In this document: piece by piece, positions 49,511 through 57,847 of the stretch
Layout of the letters: every line of letters begins with the position of its first letter
Numbering within the stretch: position 1 is the first letter of the stretch
NCBI GenBank assembly: GCA_964412555.1
Contig: CAYPPG010000050.1
Coordinates: forward strand, 1-62,434
DNA length: 62,434 nt
Origin: CAYPPG01 sp964412555
GTDB taxonomy: Bacteria; Hinthialibacterota; Hinthialibacteria; Hinthialibacterales; Hinthialibacteraceae
Direction: 5' to 3'
Notes under the pieces: generated by a model
The model's database searches: none
Told to the model about the DNA's origin: nothing
The model's input: only the letters and a program-made list of their open reading frames with translations
Translations under genes and position numbers: made by a program

Positions 49511-49648
49511 CCGCCGTCCCGGCGGCACGTATGGAAAAGCCGGCAGGATGCCGGCGTTACATTTTCTATTAACGGATACAACCGTTCGCTGCCGTGAAAG
49601 ATGAATCTGCACGCGTTGTAAGATGCGGGCAAGGATGCCCGCGCTCCG
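49511..49648. repeat. Three palindromic repeat units
   Basis: Unit a (49511-49525): CCGCCG/CGGCGG stem. Unit b (49539-49555): GCCGGC twice around AGGAT. Unit c (49613-49648): GCGGGC/GCCCGC around AAGGAT, nearly identical to 42875-42909 (two substitutions and one gap in 36 bases). They fill the gap between the FliG-like gene and the PFOR-like gene on the minus strand. Confidence 0.8.
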
Positions 49649-49649
49649 G

Positions 49650-50099
49650 CTATAAAATAACATTTTTCCAGCGACGGAGCACTTTGGTTACTTCCTTCTG
49701 CGCCTCCTCGATCAAGGATATCGGTTTGGGACCCATAAACTCCATGTCTTCTTTCACGTTCCTGGCCGCCCGTTGCGAAAGATTCCTGAAAACTTTCTCT
49801 TGAATGTCTTCACTTGTTCCTTTCAACGCGACTGTCAATGTCGTGCGATGCACTTCCTGTAAGGCCTTTTTGAGAACAGCATCCTCCAGTTCCAGCAAAT
49901 CTTCGAAGGTGAAATACGCTTCTTTGACCTCTTCCGCCAATTTCGGATTTTGTTTTTGGAGTGTCTTTAAAATATGTTTTTCTGTTTTGCGGTCGAGGTT
50001 CCCGAGCATTTGCACAAGTGCCGACACTCCGCCCGGCGATTTGCCTTTTTGATGAAAGGCCTGCATGAGTTCTTTCACTTTATCGTAAGAGTCAGCCAT
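49650..50099 (-). CDS. Stand-alone FliG C-terminal-domain protein
   Basis: 149 residues matching only the last part of the FliG middle domain and the FliG C-terminal (torque) domain: GGVSALVQMLGNLDRKTEKH, TFEDLLELEDAVLKKALQEV, TLTVALKGTSEDIQEKVFRN, LSQRAARNVKEDMEFMGPKP and a final helix. Full FliG is about 330 residues. Of the charged torque residues known from E. coli, the Lys, the first Arg and one Asp appear conserved; the first Asp of the DD pair is Glu and the last Arg reads Pro, by eye alignment. No flagellar gene is in the window. It overlaps the upstream PpiC lipoprotein gene by eight bases, so the two are coupled. A non-flagellar scaffold role is possible. Confidence 0.75.
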   Translation of the reverse strand: MADSYDKVKELMQAFHQKGKSPGGVSALVQMLGNLDRKTEKHILKTLQKQNPKLAEEVKEAYFTFEDLLELEDAVLKKALQEVHRTTLTVALKGTSEDIQEKVFRNLSQRAARNVKEDMEFMGPKPISLIEEAQKEVTKVLRRWKNVIL

Positions 50100-51108
50100 C
50101 GTTTCGTGCTTCTTCTAAGACTTCAAATTCATGCGGATCGAAAAAGCGCTCGATCTCGTATTTTTTTTCCGCTGTTTCCAGCCAGTTTTGAAAATGTTCA
50201 TTCATGGCATTGTTGATCAATCTTTTTCGGATCTCCTCGCGTGCTTCTTCAAGGGTCTGCTCATGATCCGTACACCAAATAACATGATATCCATTGGGCG
50301 CCTTTACAGGATCGCTCACTTCCCCTTCATCCAAAGCAAACGCCGCTTCTCGAAAGAACGCGAACAAATTGGGGTGATCACGGTCGATGAATCCCAAATC
50401 GCCACCCCGAGCGGACGTTCCTTGTTCATCGGAATACTGACGGGCAAGGCCGGAAAATGTTTTGGCGGGAGTATCCCCGATCATCTTTCGCAACTGTTCG
50501 GCTCTTTGTCTCGCTTTCTCCATCGCCTCTTCGCCGCCTTCCGAATCCGCTGCGATAAAAATATGACTCACACGAATTCGTTGCGGATAACGAAATTGAG
50601 CGTGGTTTCGATAGTAGTAATTCTCGATTTCTTCCTGGCTCGGATCATATTTCGCTTCTTCCATCTTTTGAAGTTGGAACGCTTCCATTGCCAGTTTGTC
50701 TCGCACTGTTTCCCGTAAGCGCTCTTCCGAGACTCCCAAGGATTCCGAAAACTGTTCATACTGCCCTTGCGAAGTGAGGGTTTCTTTGATTTTTTCGACT
50801 TCCTTTTCCACTTTCTCCGGCGAGGGTTTGAATCCTTCTTCCTCGGCGGCATACTTCATCACATAGATATCGATGAGAGTATTGTACAAGTTCGGTGCGA
50901 TTTTTTTATAATGTTCCTGGCCTTCTTCGCTGTCGAATTTCAGCCCGGCTTTGGAAGTGGCCAGTCGGCCCAGGAGATCCAATTCATCGATATATACAGG
51001 ATTGCCTTTAATCTTGGCGATCATCGGCAAATCCGGCTGTTGCGAGCAGGAGATCAATCCTGCTATACATATTAGCGCAATGGCGAAATATCGCTCAGTA
51101 AGTTTCAT
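50092..51108 (-). CDS. SurA/PpiC-type peptidyl-prolyl isomerase lipoprotein
   Basis: 338 residues. Lipoprotein signal peptide with lipobox LISC at about residue 21. A SurA N-like helical domain (about 30-165, GNPVYIDELDLLGRLA, KVEKEVEKIKETL) precedes a parvulin domain: RIRVSHIFIAADSEGG, FSGLARQYSDEQGTSARGGD, LGFIDRDHPN, AAFALDEGEVSDPVK and GYHVIWCTD. It should assist folding of exported or outer-membrane proteins in the periplasm. The C-terminus overlaps the start of the FliG-like gene. Confidence 0.92.
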   Translation of the reverse strand: MKLTERYFAIALICIAGLISCSQQPDLPMIAKIKGNPVYIDELDLLGRLATSKAGLKFDSEEGQEHYKKIAPNLYNTLIDIYVMKYAAEEEGFKPSPEKVEKEVEKIKETLTSQGQYEQFSESLGVSEERLRETVRDKLAMEAFQLQKMEEAKYDPSQEEIENYYYRNHAQFRYPQRIRVSHIFIAADSEGGEEAMEKARQRAEQLRKMIGDTPAKTFSGLARQYSDEQGTSARGGDLGFIDRDHPNLFAFFREAAFALDEGEVSDPVKAPNGYHVIWCTDHEQTLEEAREEIRKRLINNAMNEHFQNWLETAEKKYEIERFFDPHEFEVLEEARNDG

Positions 51109-51179
51109 AATTACATTTCCTTATGGGTAATTGCTGTAATAGTGGATTATAGAAGCAAAATGGAGATGAACGAACTAGA

Positions 51180-51896
51180 ATGAATGAAAAAATCACGGTA
51201 TTTCTCCCCACATACAACGAACGGGAAAACCTTCCCGTTATGGTGGAGCGATTGACAGCGCTCGGTTATGATCTTTTGATTTTAATCGTGGATGATTCCT
51301 CACCGGACGGAACCGGCGAAATCGCGGATCAATTGACGGAACAATACCCCAATACCATCCGTGTCATCCATCGGGAAGGTCCGCGTGGACGCGGCATTGC
51401 AGGAATATTGGGTCTTTCGGAAGCTGCAAAGACGGATTGTGATTTCGTTGTCGAGATGGATGCGGATTTATCACACGTGCCGGAAGAAATTCCTCGATTG
51501 ATGCAAGCAGCCGAGAACGCCGATTTGGTCATCGGTTCACGCTACATCAAAGGAGGTGAAACGGAAAATTTCGGCTTCTTGCGATGGTTGAATAGCTCTG
51601 TCGCACGCTGGTTGAGCATAGTAATTTTGGGATTACGGTTTACCGATCCCACTTCAGGATATCGTGTATACCGCCGGGAAGCCCTATCAAAACTGCCATG
51701 GGATAAAATGATTTCCCCCGGTCCTTCTGTAGTGGAAGAAACTCTATACTATCTGAAACAAAACCAGGCACGGATCGTGGAAGTGCCCATCCGCTTTGTC
51801 GAGAGAACGCACGGAGAATCCAAAATCACGATTGGGATCATACTACGATGGATCATCTCACTTCTGAAAATCCGGTTTGCGGCGATGAAAGCCTAA
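51180..51896 (+). CDS. Polyprenol-phosphate mannosyl/glucosyltransferase-like GT2
   Basis: 238 residues, DPM1-like family 2 glycosyltransferase: TVFLPTYNERENLPVMVERL, VDDSSPDGTGEIAD, EGPRGRGIAGILG, the DxD-type VEMDADLSHVPEEIP, VIGSRYIKGG, LRFTDPTSGYRVYRREAL and the end RTHGESKIT. It makes polyprenol-phosphate sugar on the cytoplasmic face, to be used by GT-C membrane transferases such as the one encoded by the overlapping next gene. Confidence 0.9.
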   Translation: MNEKITVFLPTYNERENLPVMVERLTALGYDLLILIVDDSSPDGTGEIADQLTEQYPNTIRVIHREGPRGRGIAGILGLSEAAKTDCDFVVEMDADLSHVPEEIPRLMQAAENADLVIGSRYIKGGETENFGFLRWLNSSVARWLSIVILGLRFTDPTSGYRVYRREALSKLPWDKMISPGPSVVEETLYYLKQNQARIVEVPIRFVERTHGESKITIGIILRWIISLLKIRFAAMKA

Positions 51897-53461
51897 GCCG
51901 CGAAAACCAAGCTCAATCTGCAATCATACGCGTATTGATTGTCATCGTATTCTGCTGGTGCGGTTTGTACGCTGCCTTTTTCATCCATGCCGGCATCCGT
52001 CTTGTTCAATATCCCTACGATGTGGACAACAGTGAAGCCTATCTGCTCTACCAGGGCATCCGCTTATCCGAAGGAAAATTTCTTTATCCACCTCTGAGTG
52101 AGTATCCGTATCTTGTTGATAATTACCCACCGGTTTACCCCTTGCTCATCGCAACCGGATTTCATTTTCTCGAACCGAATTTCCATTGGCCCCGGTTGTT
52201 ATCATTCATTTCCATCTGTCTCACGGCCCTTCTCCTGGGCTATTGGACGTATATGCGCCACAAAGAATGGCTCCCAGCCGTTTTAACTATTCTTGTATTT
52301 TTATCGTTTTACCATGTGTATAATTGGGGAGCGCTCGCACGTGTCGACATGGTTGGTATTTTATTTTCCTTGACCGGTTTAATCATCTTCAGACGTTTCA
52401 ATTCCTGGACACTCTCCCTCCCGTTTTTCTTGCTCGCCCTCTTTACCCGCCAAACCCTTTTCGCCGCCCCTTTAGCCGTCTTTTTCTTCCTTCTGACAAG
52501 AAACAAAAAGCAGGCATACTTATTTATCGGTACACTCGCTGCCATCGGTATCCTCATCGTTTCAGCCATGATTGCACTGACTAACGGTACCGCCTACAAC
52601 CACCTAATCCGATACAACGCCAACCTCTACCGTCTCAGCGACCTCTGGGTCTACACCCATCACTGGCTCACAACCTACACCGTCTGGGGAGCCATCCCCC
52701 TAGTCATCCTCCTAAAAGAATGGAATAAAAACATAGGGTTGGCTCAAATTAGCTCACCATCCGAAACTACCCTAGAAGACAATCCGGGTACCAAGGGCAA
52801 GCCAAAGACAGCCCTTGAAGCAAGTTGCACCTCAACTCTCCTATTCTGGTACACCCTCTTCGCCATCGCAGAAGCCACTCTCTGCGGTAAAATCGGTTCC
52901 GCCCCCAACTATCTCCTTTCTCTCGTCGCTGCCACCGCAGCCGGTACCGGAACAATATATTATTCTTTCAAAAAACTGGCCGAACAAAAAACATTCTCCT
53001 ATGCCACGCTTCCCTTCCTCTTCTTCCTTGTAGCGACAATATTTCAACTCGGGGAAACGCTCCATTGGCCATTGAATCGGGTACTATGGTCTCCTATCCC
53101 CTCTCGGGAACAAGAAGCCATCGCCACCCTGGTCAAAAACGAGATGCGCCGCACCGAAGGCGATATCCTCTCCGACCGAGCCGGCATCCCCCTCATGGCC
53201 GGTCACCCTCCTGTTTATCAACCCTTCATTTGCACTCAATTGTCACTGCAGGGCAAATGGGATCAAACTCTATTGTTGGACAAAGTCAAAGCCAAACAAT
53301 TCCCTCGTATTCTCCTGTACTTCGACCTCTTCTCTCCAAACTGGGACCGCGAGCGGTTTACACCGGAAATAATCGACGTGATGCGTGAGAATTATATGCT
53401 TAAGAAACGGTATGGGCAGGCTGAGCGGCAGGCGTTCTTGTTCCTTTACGAAGCGAGATGA
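51848..53461 (+). CDS. GT-C-type polytopic membrane glycosyltransferase
   Basis: 537 residues; starts inside the preceding gene (49-base overlap). About ten membrane helices, first about residues 27-48 (VLIVIVFCWCGLYAAFFIHA), then a luminal loop with DVDNSEAYLLYQG and VDNYPPVYPLLIATG, as in GT39/PMT-like enzymes that use polyprenol-phosphate sugars. The overlap with the DPM1-like gene supports that donor. A soluble tail (about 430-537) follows. Residues around 313-326 (NPGTKGKPKTALEA) are encoded by a palindromic repeat that also occurs between genes at 57 kb, so this loop is probably an insertion. Confidence 0.72.
   Translation: MDHLTSENPVCGDESLSRENQAQSAIIRVLIVIVFCWCGLYAAFFIHAGIRLVQYPYDVDNSEAYLLYQGIRLSEGKFLYPPLSEYPYLVDNYPPVYPLLIATGFHFLEPNFHWPRLLSFISICLTALLLGYWTYMRHKEWLPAVLTILVFLSFYHVYNWGALARVDMVGILFSLTGLIIFRRFNSWTLSLPFFLLALFTRQTLFAAPLAVFFFLLTRNKKQAYLFIGTLAAIGILIVSAMIALTNGTAYNHLIRYNANLYRLSDLWVYTHHWLTTYTVWGAIPLVILLKEWNKNIGLAQISSPSETTLEDNPGTKGKPKTALEASCTSTLLFWYTLFAIAEATLCGKIGSAPNYLLSLVAATAAGTGTIYYSFKKLAEQKTFSYATLPFLFFLVATIFQLGETLHWPLNRVLWSPIPSREQEAIATLVKNEMRRTEGDILSDRAGIPLMAGHPPVYQPFICTQLSLQGKWDQTLLLDKVKAKQFPRILLYFDLFSPNWDRERFTPEIIDVMRENYMLKKRYGQAERQAFLFLYEAR
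52786..52824. repeat. Palindromic repeat copy inside a membrane protein gene
   Basis: GGGTACCAAGGGCAA is identical to 56978-56992, and GCCCTTG follows at almost the same distance (10 versus 11 bases), keeping the CAAGGGC/GCCCTTG stem. It lies in frame in the GT-C-type gene. Confidence 0.6.
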
Positions 53462-53540
53462 AGACATTGATTGATTTTCATGCTTCATCAAATCGAACCA
53501 AAGCCAAATCATATTGCTAAAATTTGAATTCGATCTTCTA

Positions 53541-54146
53541 CTACTCCGGCAATAATTCCGAAATCAAAAAAATCGGATGGTAAGGTAATTCGGCATTTTC
53601 AAACGCTTTCTGTCCCCCCTGTTCGCGGTCTACGATGGCAAGAATGTCGAGGATTTCCGCGCCTGCCTCTTGTACCGCCTCGACGGCTTTAAATACCGAG
53701 CCGCCGGTGGTGATGACGTCTTCGATGAGGACCACTTTTTTGCCCTGAATGTCCGAGCCTTCGATTAGGGATTGGGTGCCGTGTTTTTTGGCTTCTTTGC
53801 GAACAATGAAAAGAGGGATGGGGTGTCCCATGATTTGGCTTAGGGCGCAGACAGCACCGACGATGGGATCGGCGCCTAAGGTGGGGCCGCCGATGGCTTC
53901 GATTTTTGTATCTTTGACGGTTTCAAAAATATATTGCGCAAGGCAATAGAGACCTTCCGGATCGGAGGTCGTTTTTTTGCCATTGATATAGTATGTCGAG
54001 GTCAGGCCGGAAGTCAGGATGAAGGGTTTGCCGGGGGGAGCGAATTTTAGGGATTTTTCGATGAGGATTTCTTTCAGGCGTTGACGGAGGGCGTGAAGGA
54101 GTTCTTCTTTTGAAGTATTTTCTGATGATAGTGAATTATTAACCAT
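53541..54146 (-). CDS. pyrE: Orotate phosphoribosyltransferase
   Basis: 201 residues. Type I phosphoribosyltransferase fold: KFILTSG-like PFILTSGLTSTYYINGKK at the orotate site, GGPTLGADPIVGAV, and the PRPP-binding loop VVLIEDVITTGGSVFKAVEA. It converts orotate and PRPP to OMP in pyrimidine synthesis. ATG 54146 follows GAGGGACACAA. It lies 76 bases downstream of a small antitoxin gene and may be cotranscribed with it. Confidence 0.95.
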   Translation of the reverse strand: MVNNSLSSENTSKEELLHALRQRLKEILIEKSLKFAPPGKPFILTSGLTSTYYINGKKTTSDPEGLYCLAQYIFETVKDTKIEAIGGPTLGADPIVGAVCALSQIMGHPIPLFIVRKEAKKHGTQSLIEGSDIQGKKVVLIEDVITTGGSVFKAVEAVQEAGAEILDILAIVDREQGGQKAFENAELPYHPIFLISELLPE

Positions 54147-54222
54147 TTGTGTCCCTCTATAAAAAATTATAGGAAAATTTTTACCGCCTGGAATTTCGAT
54201 ATATTATTATTCTCTTTTGTAT

Positions 54223-54396
54223 TCACCATCGATTCACTTTTTGTTTCATTTCATCCAAAGAAATTGGCTGTTCATCCCGCCGTTCTGCGACTACGGCCAA
54301 ATCATGCATGTCTTCCATCAATTTTTCATAATGGTTGATGGGTAAAATGACAGCGGTTTTTTGGCCTTGATCGTCAATGATAAATTGTTTCGACAT
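54223..54396 (-). CDS. Small Phd-like antitoxin, orphan
   Basis: 57 residues too short for usual ORF cut-offs: MSKQFIIDDQGQKTAVILPI, NHYEKLMEDMHDLAVVAERR and DEQPISLDEMKQKVNRW. The pattern (short beta start, VLP...YE.L.ED..DL....ERR.E) fits antitoxins paired with RelE/ParE toxins. CAGGGAAAA precedes the ATG. No toxin follows before pyrE, so it is an orphan or the toxin was lost. Confidence 0.7.
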   Translation of the reverse strand: MSKQFIIDDQGQKTAVILPINHYEKLMEDMHDLAVVAERRDEQPISLDEMKQKVNRW

Positions 54397-54429
54397 TTTT
54401 CCCTGATCCGTTTTTCATTTCATTGATTT

Positions 54430-56688
54430 TTATGGTAAACCCTGTTGTCTTCGGATAAACCATTCTAGCGTCAAAAAGAGAATCATGGATAGGAAAATCC
54501 ACCATTTTTCGCCCAAGAAACGGGTTTGTTCTTTTTCCACTACATGTTCGGCTTTCGGGAGATTACGGGCTAGTGACTGCCATGCCGGTTCGTTGGCGTA
54601 TTCTCCACCGCCCGCCTCAGCAATTTCCCGTAGGCCGGATATGTTTTGGCTAAGGTTGTTGAGTTCCAGCGTGGATGGTTCTACCCGGAATTCCGCGGTG
54701 GCGTCTTGAATTGCGGTAACGAGAGTATAATCACCTTCATCGACGGGAGTGAATGCCGCTTCATAAAGATGCAACTGCGATTCCGATGGCTCCAGCCACA
54801 ATGTTTCTTTCCGTTCCGGGCCGTGGACGGTCACTTCGATGCCGCTAACCGTTGTGTCCTGGATTCGATCCTTTGCCGCATAGGAAACGCGGACCGGTTC
54901 ATCGGTTTGATAGATGTATCCGTCCGTATACAACTGACCCGGCGTCATTTGGAGAGATGGATTGCATTGGAAAAGCAAGGACAACCAAAACGGCGATAAG
55001 ACATCTTTGCCGGTCAAGAGATTCCATTTCCAGAATGAATTCGTATGCATAATGATAATCCGCCCAAGCCCGAAGCGATGCAGCGAAACCAGTCGAACCG
55101 GTTCCTTTATGGAAGTCAACCCCTCAAGTAAGTTCAAACTCCCCGGCAACGGTGCGCCGGTTCGATAATAGGGATATAAGGGAGGCAAATCCTCGGGTGA
55201 CATGTTCCCGAGCGCCGCTTGAAGCAAAGTACGGTCTTTTCCATCCACCTGGGCGATAACCTGTTGGCGGGCGGAGGCAAATAATTGAAAAAGCGGGGCG
55301 GGTAACACTTCTCTCAAATTCGGTGGAGGAGCCGAAGTGTTATGGGGTCCGGGAATCATGACAATTCCCTTTCCATCCTCGACAAAATTCCGGATCGCTC
55401 CGGCAAAATTCGTGGTGAGGGCTTGGAAAGGAAAATTATGAAAGATCACCAGGGAAAATCGGTTGAGATCCGCTTGTATGTCTTCCAATGTTGAATACGT
55501 TTGAAACTCCCGATCTTTCATTTCCGGTTCTTGACCGGTCTGTCCTTTGACCCATTGGCGGTCGCTGAGGTAGGAAAGACCGTTTTCATGAATGAGGTAG
55601 GCATAGGGATCGATTCCCTCGTATTCTTCAAGGACTTGTTTCATAAATTTGAATTCCCAATCGGGTGCGCCAGTCAAAATCAGAATCGGTTCTTTCGATT
55701 TGCGTATCCGAACTCCGGATGTAATCGCATTATTGTTTTGGAAGAGTTCTCCTTCTTGAGGGGTGATTTCCGTGTGAAAAAGGTAATCCCCCGGTTCGAG
55801 CGGTGGAATTTCAAAAAGTAGAGCCGCCGATTTTTGTTGATCTGACAGGGATACGCTTCGTTCCTGATAATACGTTTCCCCTCCATTTTTGATTCCGCCG
55901 CGAACACGGACTTCAATCGATCCCGGGATGGCCTCTCCTCGGCTTTGCAGTTGCGCACGCAAAATCAATGGCTCTCCGGATCGGGCTTTCGAGGGGAGAA
56001 CAACGGATTCCAGAAACAAATCAAATATTTCGGAGCCGGTTCCAATTCCAAAAGAGTAAATTCTATGGGTGAGTGGATTTATGGACGAATCCGATGCGGA
56101 AAAAATCGTGGAAACGTTTGCTTTTGGATTTTTACCACGATTCCATTGACCATCCGTAAACAAGAGAAGGTAAGCGGAACTTTCCGGATCGCTTCCCCGC
56201 TGGAACGCTTCTATCGCAGCCGATAGATCTGTATAACTGAAACTCGGCGAAGCGGAAGACGGTATTTGTGAACTCCAAAACGAACTTTCTGTATTGGTGC
56301 GGCTCAGTTCGGAAAACAAACCGAAACGGACATCGAAGCCTGCACGGCTCCACTCATCGAGGATGCCCTCGTTTTGCAGATTTTTTTGTACAGTTTCCCA
56401 GCGTGAAGATTCCTTGGAATCGATTTCTTTCACTTCCGGTTGGACCGGATATGCCATGCTGACGGTGTCGTCCAGAGCCAAAAACAATGTTGTATTGTAA
56501 GAAATCCGATTGATTTCGCGTATGAGCGGTTTGGTGAGCAATAACAATAAGATACCCAAGAAAATGAATCGGCAAGATACCATAAACAGCCGTGCCGCAG
56601 GCGTAATCGGTGCGTCAAGACACTTGATCGAATAAAAATAAATCGTAAAACCGATGACGAGTAAGATTAAAAGAATCAACGTGTTCAC
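54430..56688 (-). CDS. Membrane VWA-domain protein
   Basis: About 752 residues. Two N-terminal membrane helices (NTLILLILLVIGFTIYFYS and FMVSCRFIFLGILLLLLTK), then a von Willebrand A domain: LFLALDDTVSMAYP (MIDAS with Thr for Ser), YLLLFTDGQWNRG. Then an Ig-like stretch, a GATase-like fold (EPILILTGAPDWEFKFMKQV ... GKGIVMIPGPHNTSAPPPN), a further beta domain and a final helix KWWIFLSMILFLTLEWFIRR. This plan is common in Planctomycetes-like BatA-related proteins of unknown role. The open frame reaches TTG 56733, but that part lies in a degenerate repeat, so GTG 56688 is my choice; no good ribosome binding site decides it. Confidence 0.78.
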   Translation of the reverse strand: MNTLILLILLVIGFTIYFYSIKCLDAPITPAARLFMVSCRFIFLGILLLLLTKPLIREINRISYNTTLFLALDDTVSMAYPVQPEVKEIDSKESSRWETVQKNLQNEGILDEWSRAGFDVRFGLFSELSRTNTESSFWSSQIPSSASPSFSYTDLSAAIEAFQRGSDPESSAYLLLFTDGQWNRGKNPKANVSTIFSASDSSINPLTHRIYSFGIGTGSEIFDLFLESVVLPSKARSGEPLILRAQLQSRGEAIPGSIEVRVRGGIKNGGETYYQERSVSLSDQQKSAALLFEIPPLEPGDYLFHTEITPQEGELFQNNNAITSGVRIRKSKEPILILTGAPDWEFKFMKQVLEEYEGIDPYAYLIHENGLSYLSDRQWVKGQTGQEPEMKDREFQTYSTLEDIQADLNRFSLVIFHNFPFQALTTNFAGAIRNFVEDGKGIVMIPGPHNTSAPPPNLREVLPAPLFQLFASARQQVIAQVDGKDRTLLQAALGNMSPEDLPPLYPYYRTGAPLPGSLNLLEGLTSIKEPVRLVSLHRFGLGRIIIMHTNSFWKWNLLTGKDVLSPFWLSLLFQCNPSLQMTPGQLYTDGYIYQTDEPVRVSYAAKDRIQDTTVSGIEVTVHGPERKETLWLEPSESQLHLYEAAFTPVDEGDYTLVTAIQDATAEFRVEPSTLELNNLSQNISGLREIAEAGGGEYANEPAWQSLARNLPKAEHVVEKEQTRFLGEKWWIFLSMILFLTLEWFIRRQQGLP

Positions 56689-56711
56689 TCCGTTATTTTT
56701 ACTGTTGATTA

Positions 56712-56784
56712 GGTGGCATGGGCAAGGCGTCAACCAGCCCTTGATATTGTATGCATATTTGCATGAGTAGACTTTGTTTACCCT
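56712..56784. repeat. Degenerate copy of the 81-base palindromic element
   Basis: GGGCAAGGCGTCAACCAGCC with a following CTTGA matches the left half of the 81-base elements; the right half (GTAGACTTTGTTTACCC) is worn. It overlaps the extended 5' end of the VWA gene's open frame. Confidence 0.55.
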
Positions 56785-56878
56785 GAATGTTCTTCTTAAT
56801 TCCCTGAACTTCTTTCACTTTTGAAGTGTAGCCTGGAACACAACTACTGGGGAGAGTAATGCGGAATAGGTTTAATTA

Positions 56879-56959
56879 GGTAGCAATGGCAAGGCGCCAG
56901 TCTGCCCTTGCTTCTGTACACAAACCGGCAAGGATAGACTTCGCTTATCCTTGCTACCC
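56879..56959. repeat. 81-base palindromic element, copy 1
   Basis: Begins GGTAGCAA and ends TTGCTACCC, so the ends are 8-base inverted repeats. It contains a 9-base stem GCAAGGATA/TATCCTTGC in its right half. Identical to copy 2 at 75 of 81 positions. Confidence 0.85.
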
Positions 56960-56978
56960 GTCATAAATAAGTGGAAGG

Positions 56979-57059
56979 GGTACCAAGGGCAACGCGTCAG
57001 TCTGCCCTTGCTTCTATACGCAAACCGGCAAGGATAGACTTCGCTTATCCTTGCTACCC
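56979..57059. repeat. 81-base palindromic element, copy 2
   Basis: Begins GGTACCAAGGGC and ends TTGCTACCC, 100 bases after copy 1. It keeps the left stem CAAGGGC/GCCCTTG that copy 1 has partly lost. Both copies lie just upstream of the ECF sigma gene, between divergent transcription units, with about 85 bases left for its promoter. Confidence 0.85.
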
Positions 57060-57146
57060 ATTTACCCATAACGTACAACCCATTGTTTATTTTTTTCTCT
57101 TGTACAATAAAATAGACTTATTATACGTTACTACTCTTAAGAGACG

Positions 57147-57755
57147 ATGATGGATTCTGTATCGGTAACCGAACACGGCGAACTTTTCCTTCGCTTTCGC
57201 GATGGAGGCGATTTGGCGGCATTCGAACAATTGATGGCGGCATACCATCAACCGGTCTTCAACTATCTGATGCGGATGCTGCGCAAAAAGGAGGACGCTG
57301 AAGATGCGCTGCAGGAAGTGTGGCTGCGGATTATCCGGCAAAAGCATACCTATCGTGAGCAGGGAAATTTTTCCTCCTGGCTCTATCGAATTGCCCATAA
57401 TTATTGCCTGGATCTGTACCGGAAACGAAATTCCCAAACGGATACGGATGAAATCAGAGAAACCGAGGATGGTTTTTCCTTATTGGATATTGTGGCATCC
57501 GATACTCCAACTCCATTTGACGAGGCATTGGATAAGGAAACCATGATTAAGTTGGAGGAAGCGGTGAATGAATTACCGGAAGCCATTCGGGAAGTGTTTA
57601 TATTGCGAATTATCCATGGCGTTCCGTTCAAGGAAATTGCTGAGATTCAACAAAGCCCGATTGGCACGGTTCTTTCCCGCATGCATCAGGCGGTGAAGCG
57701 ATTGAAGGAATCTGTTTTGAACGATTTAAATATACAGGCGGAAGAATCTGCCTAG
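57147..57755 (+). CDS. ECF-type RNA polymerase sigma factor
   Basis: 202 residues with both required regions. Region 2: FEQLMAAYHQPVFNYLMRML, DAEDALQEVWLRIIR and FSSWLYRIAHNYCLDLYR. Region 4: LPEAIREVFILRIIHGVPFK and IAEIQQSPIGTVLSRMHQAV, the -35 helix-turn-helix. It heads an operon with an anti-sigma factor and a membrane protein. Autoregulation is usual for such operons, but I could not identify the promoter. Confidence 0.95.
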   Translation: MMDSVSVTEHGELFLRFRDGGDLAAFEQLMAAYHQPVFNYLMRMLRKKEDAEDALQEVWLRIIRQKHTYREQGNFSSWLYRIAHNYCLDLYRKRNSQTDTDEIRETEDGFSLLDIVASDTPTPFDEALDKETMIKLEEAVNELPEAIREVFILRIIHGVPFKEIAEIQQSPIGTVLSRMHQAVKRLKESVLNDLNIQAEESA

Positions 57756-57758
57756 ATG

Positions 57759-57835
57759 TAGGATAGGCTCAAAGCGAAGTGAAGCCTATCGATTCTTGTT
57801 TACAAATAAATGCGGTGGGCTTAAACCCACCCTAC
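57759..57835. repeat. Two palindromic units between sigma and anti-sigma genes
   Basis: Unit 1: GATAGGCT (57762-57769) pairs with AGCCTATC (57783-57790). Unit 2: GGTGGG (57814-57819) pairs with CCCACC (57826-57831) around CTTAAA. The palindromes separate the sigma and anti-sigma genes, which are normally coupled, and give an open extension to the anti-sigma frame. Confidence 0.7.
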
Positions 57836-57847
57836 GTGAGTGAACCG

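Noticed and set aside
56879..57059. Possible CRISPR array (repeats of regular spacing)
   Set aside because: Only two full copies, each palindromic and 81 bases long, with a 19-base gap and no cas genes.
57779..57847. 23-codon extension of the anti-sigma gene
   Set aside because: It consists of palindromic repeat sequence and lacks a ribosome binding site.
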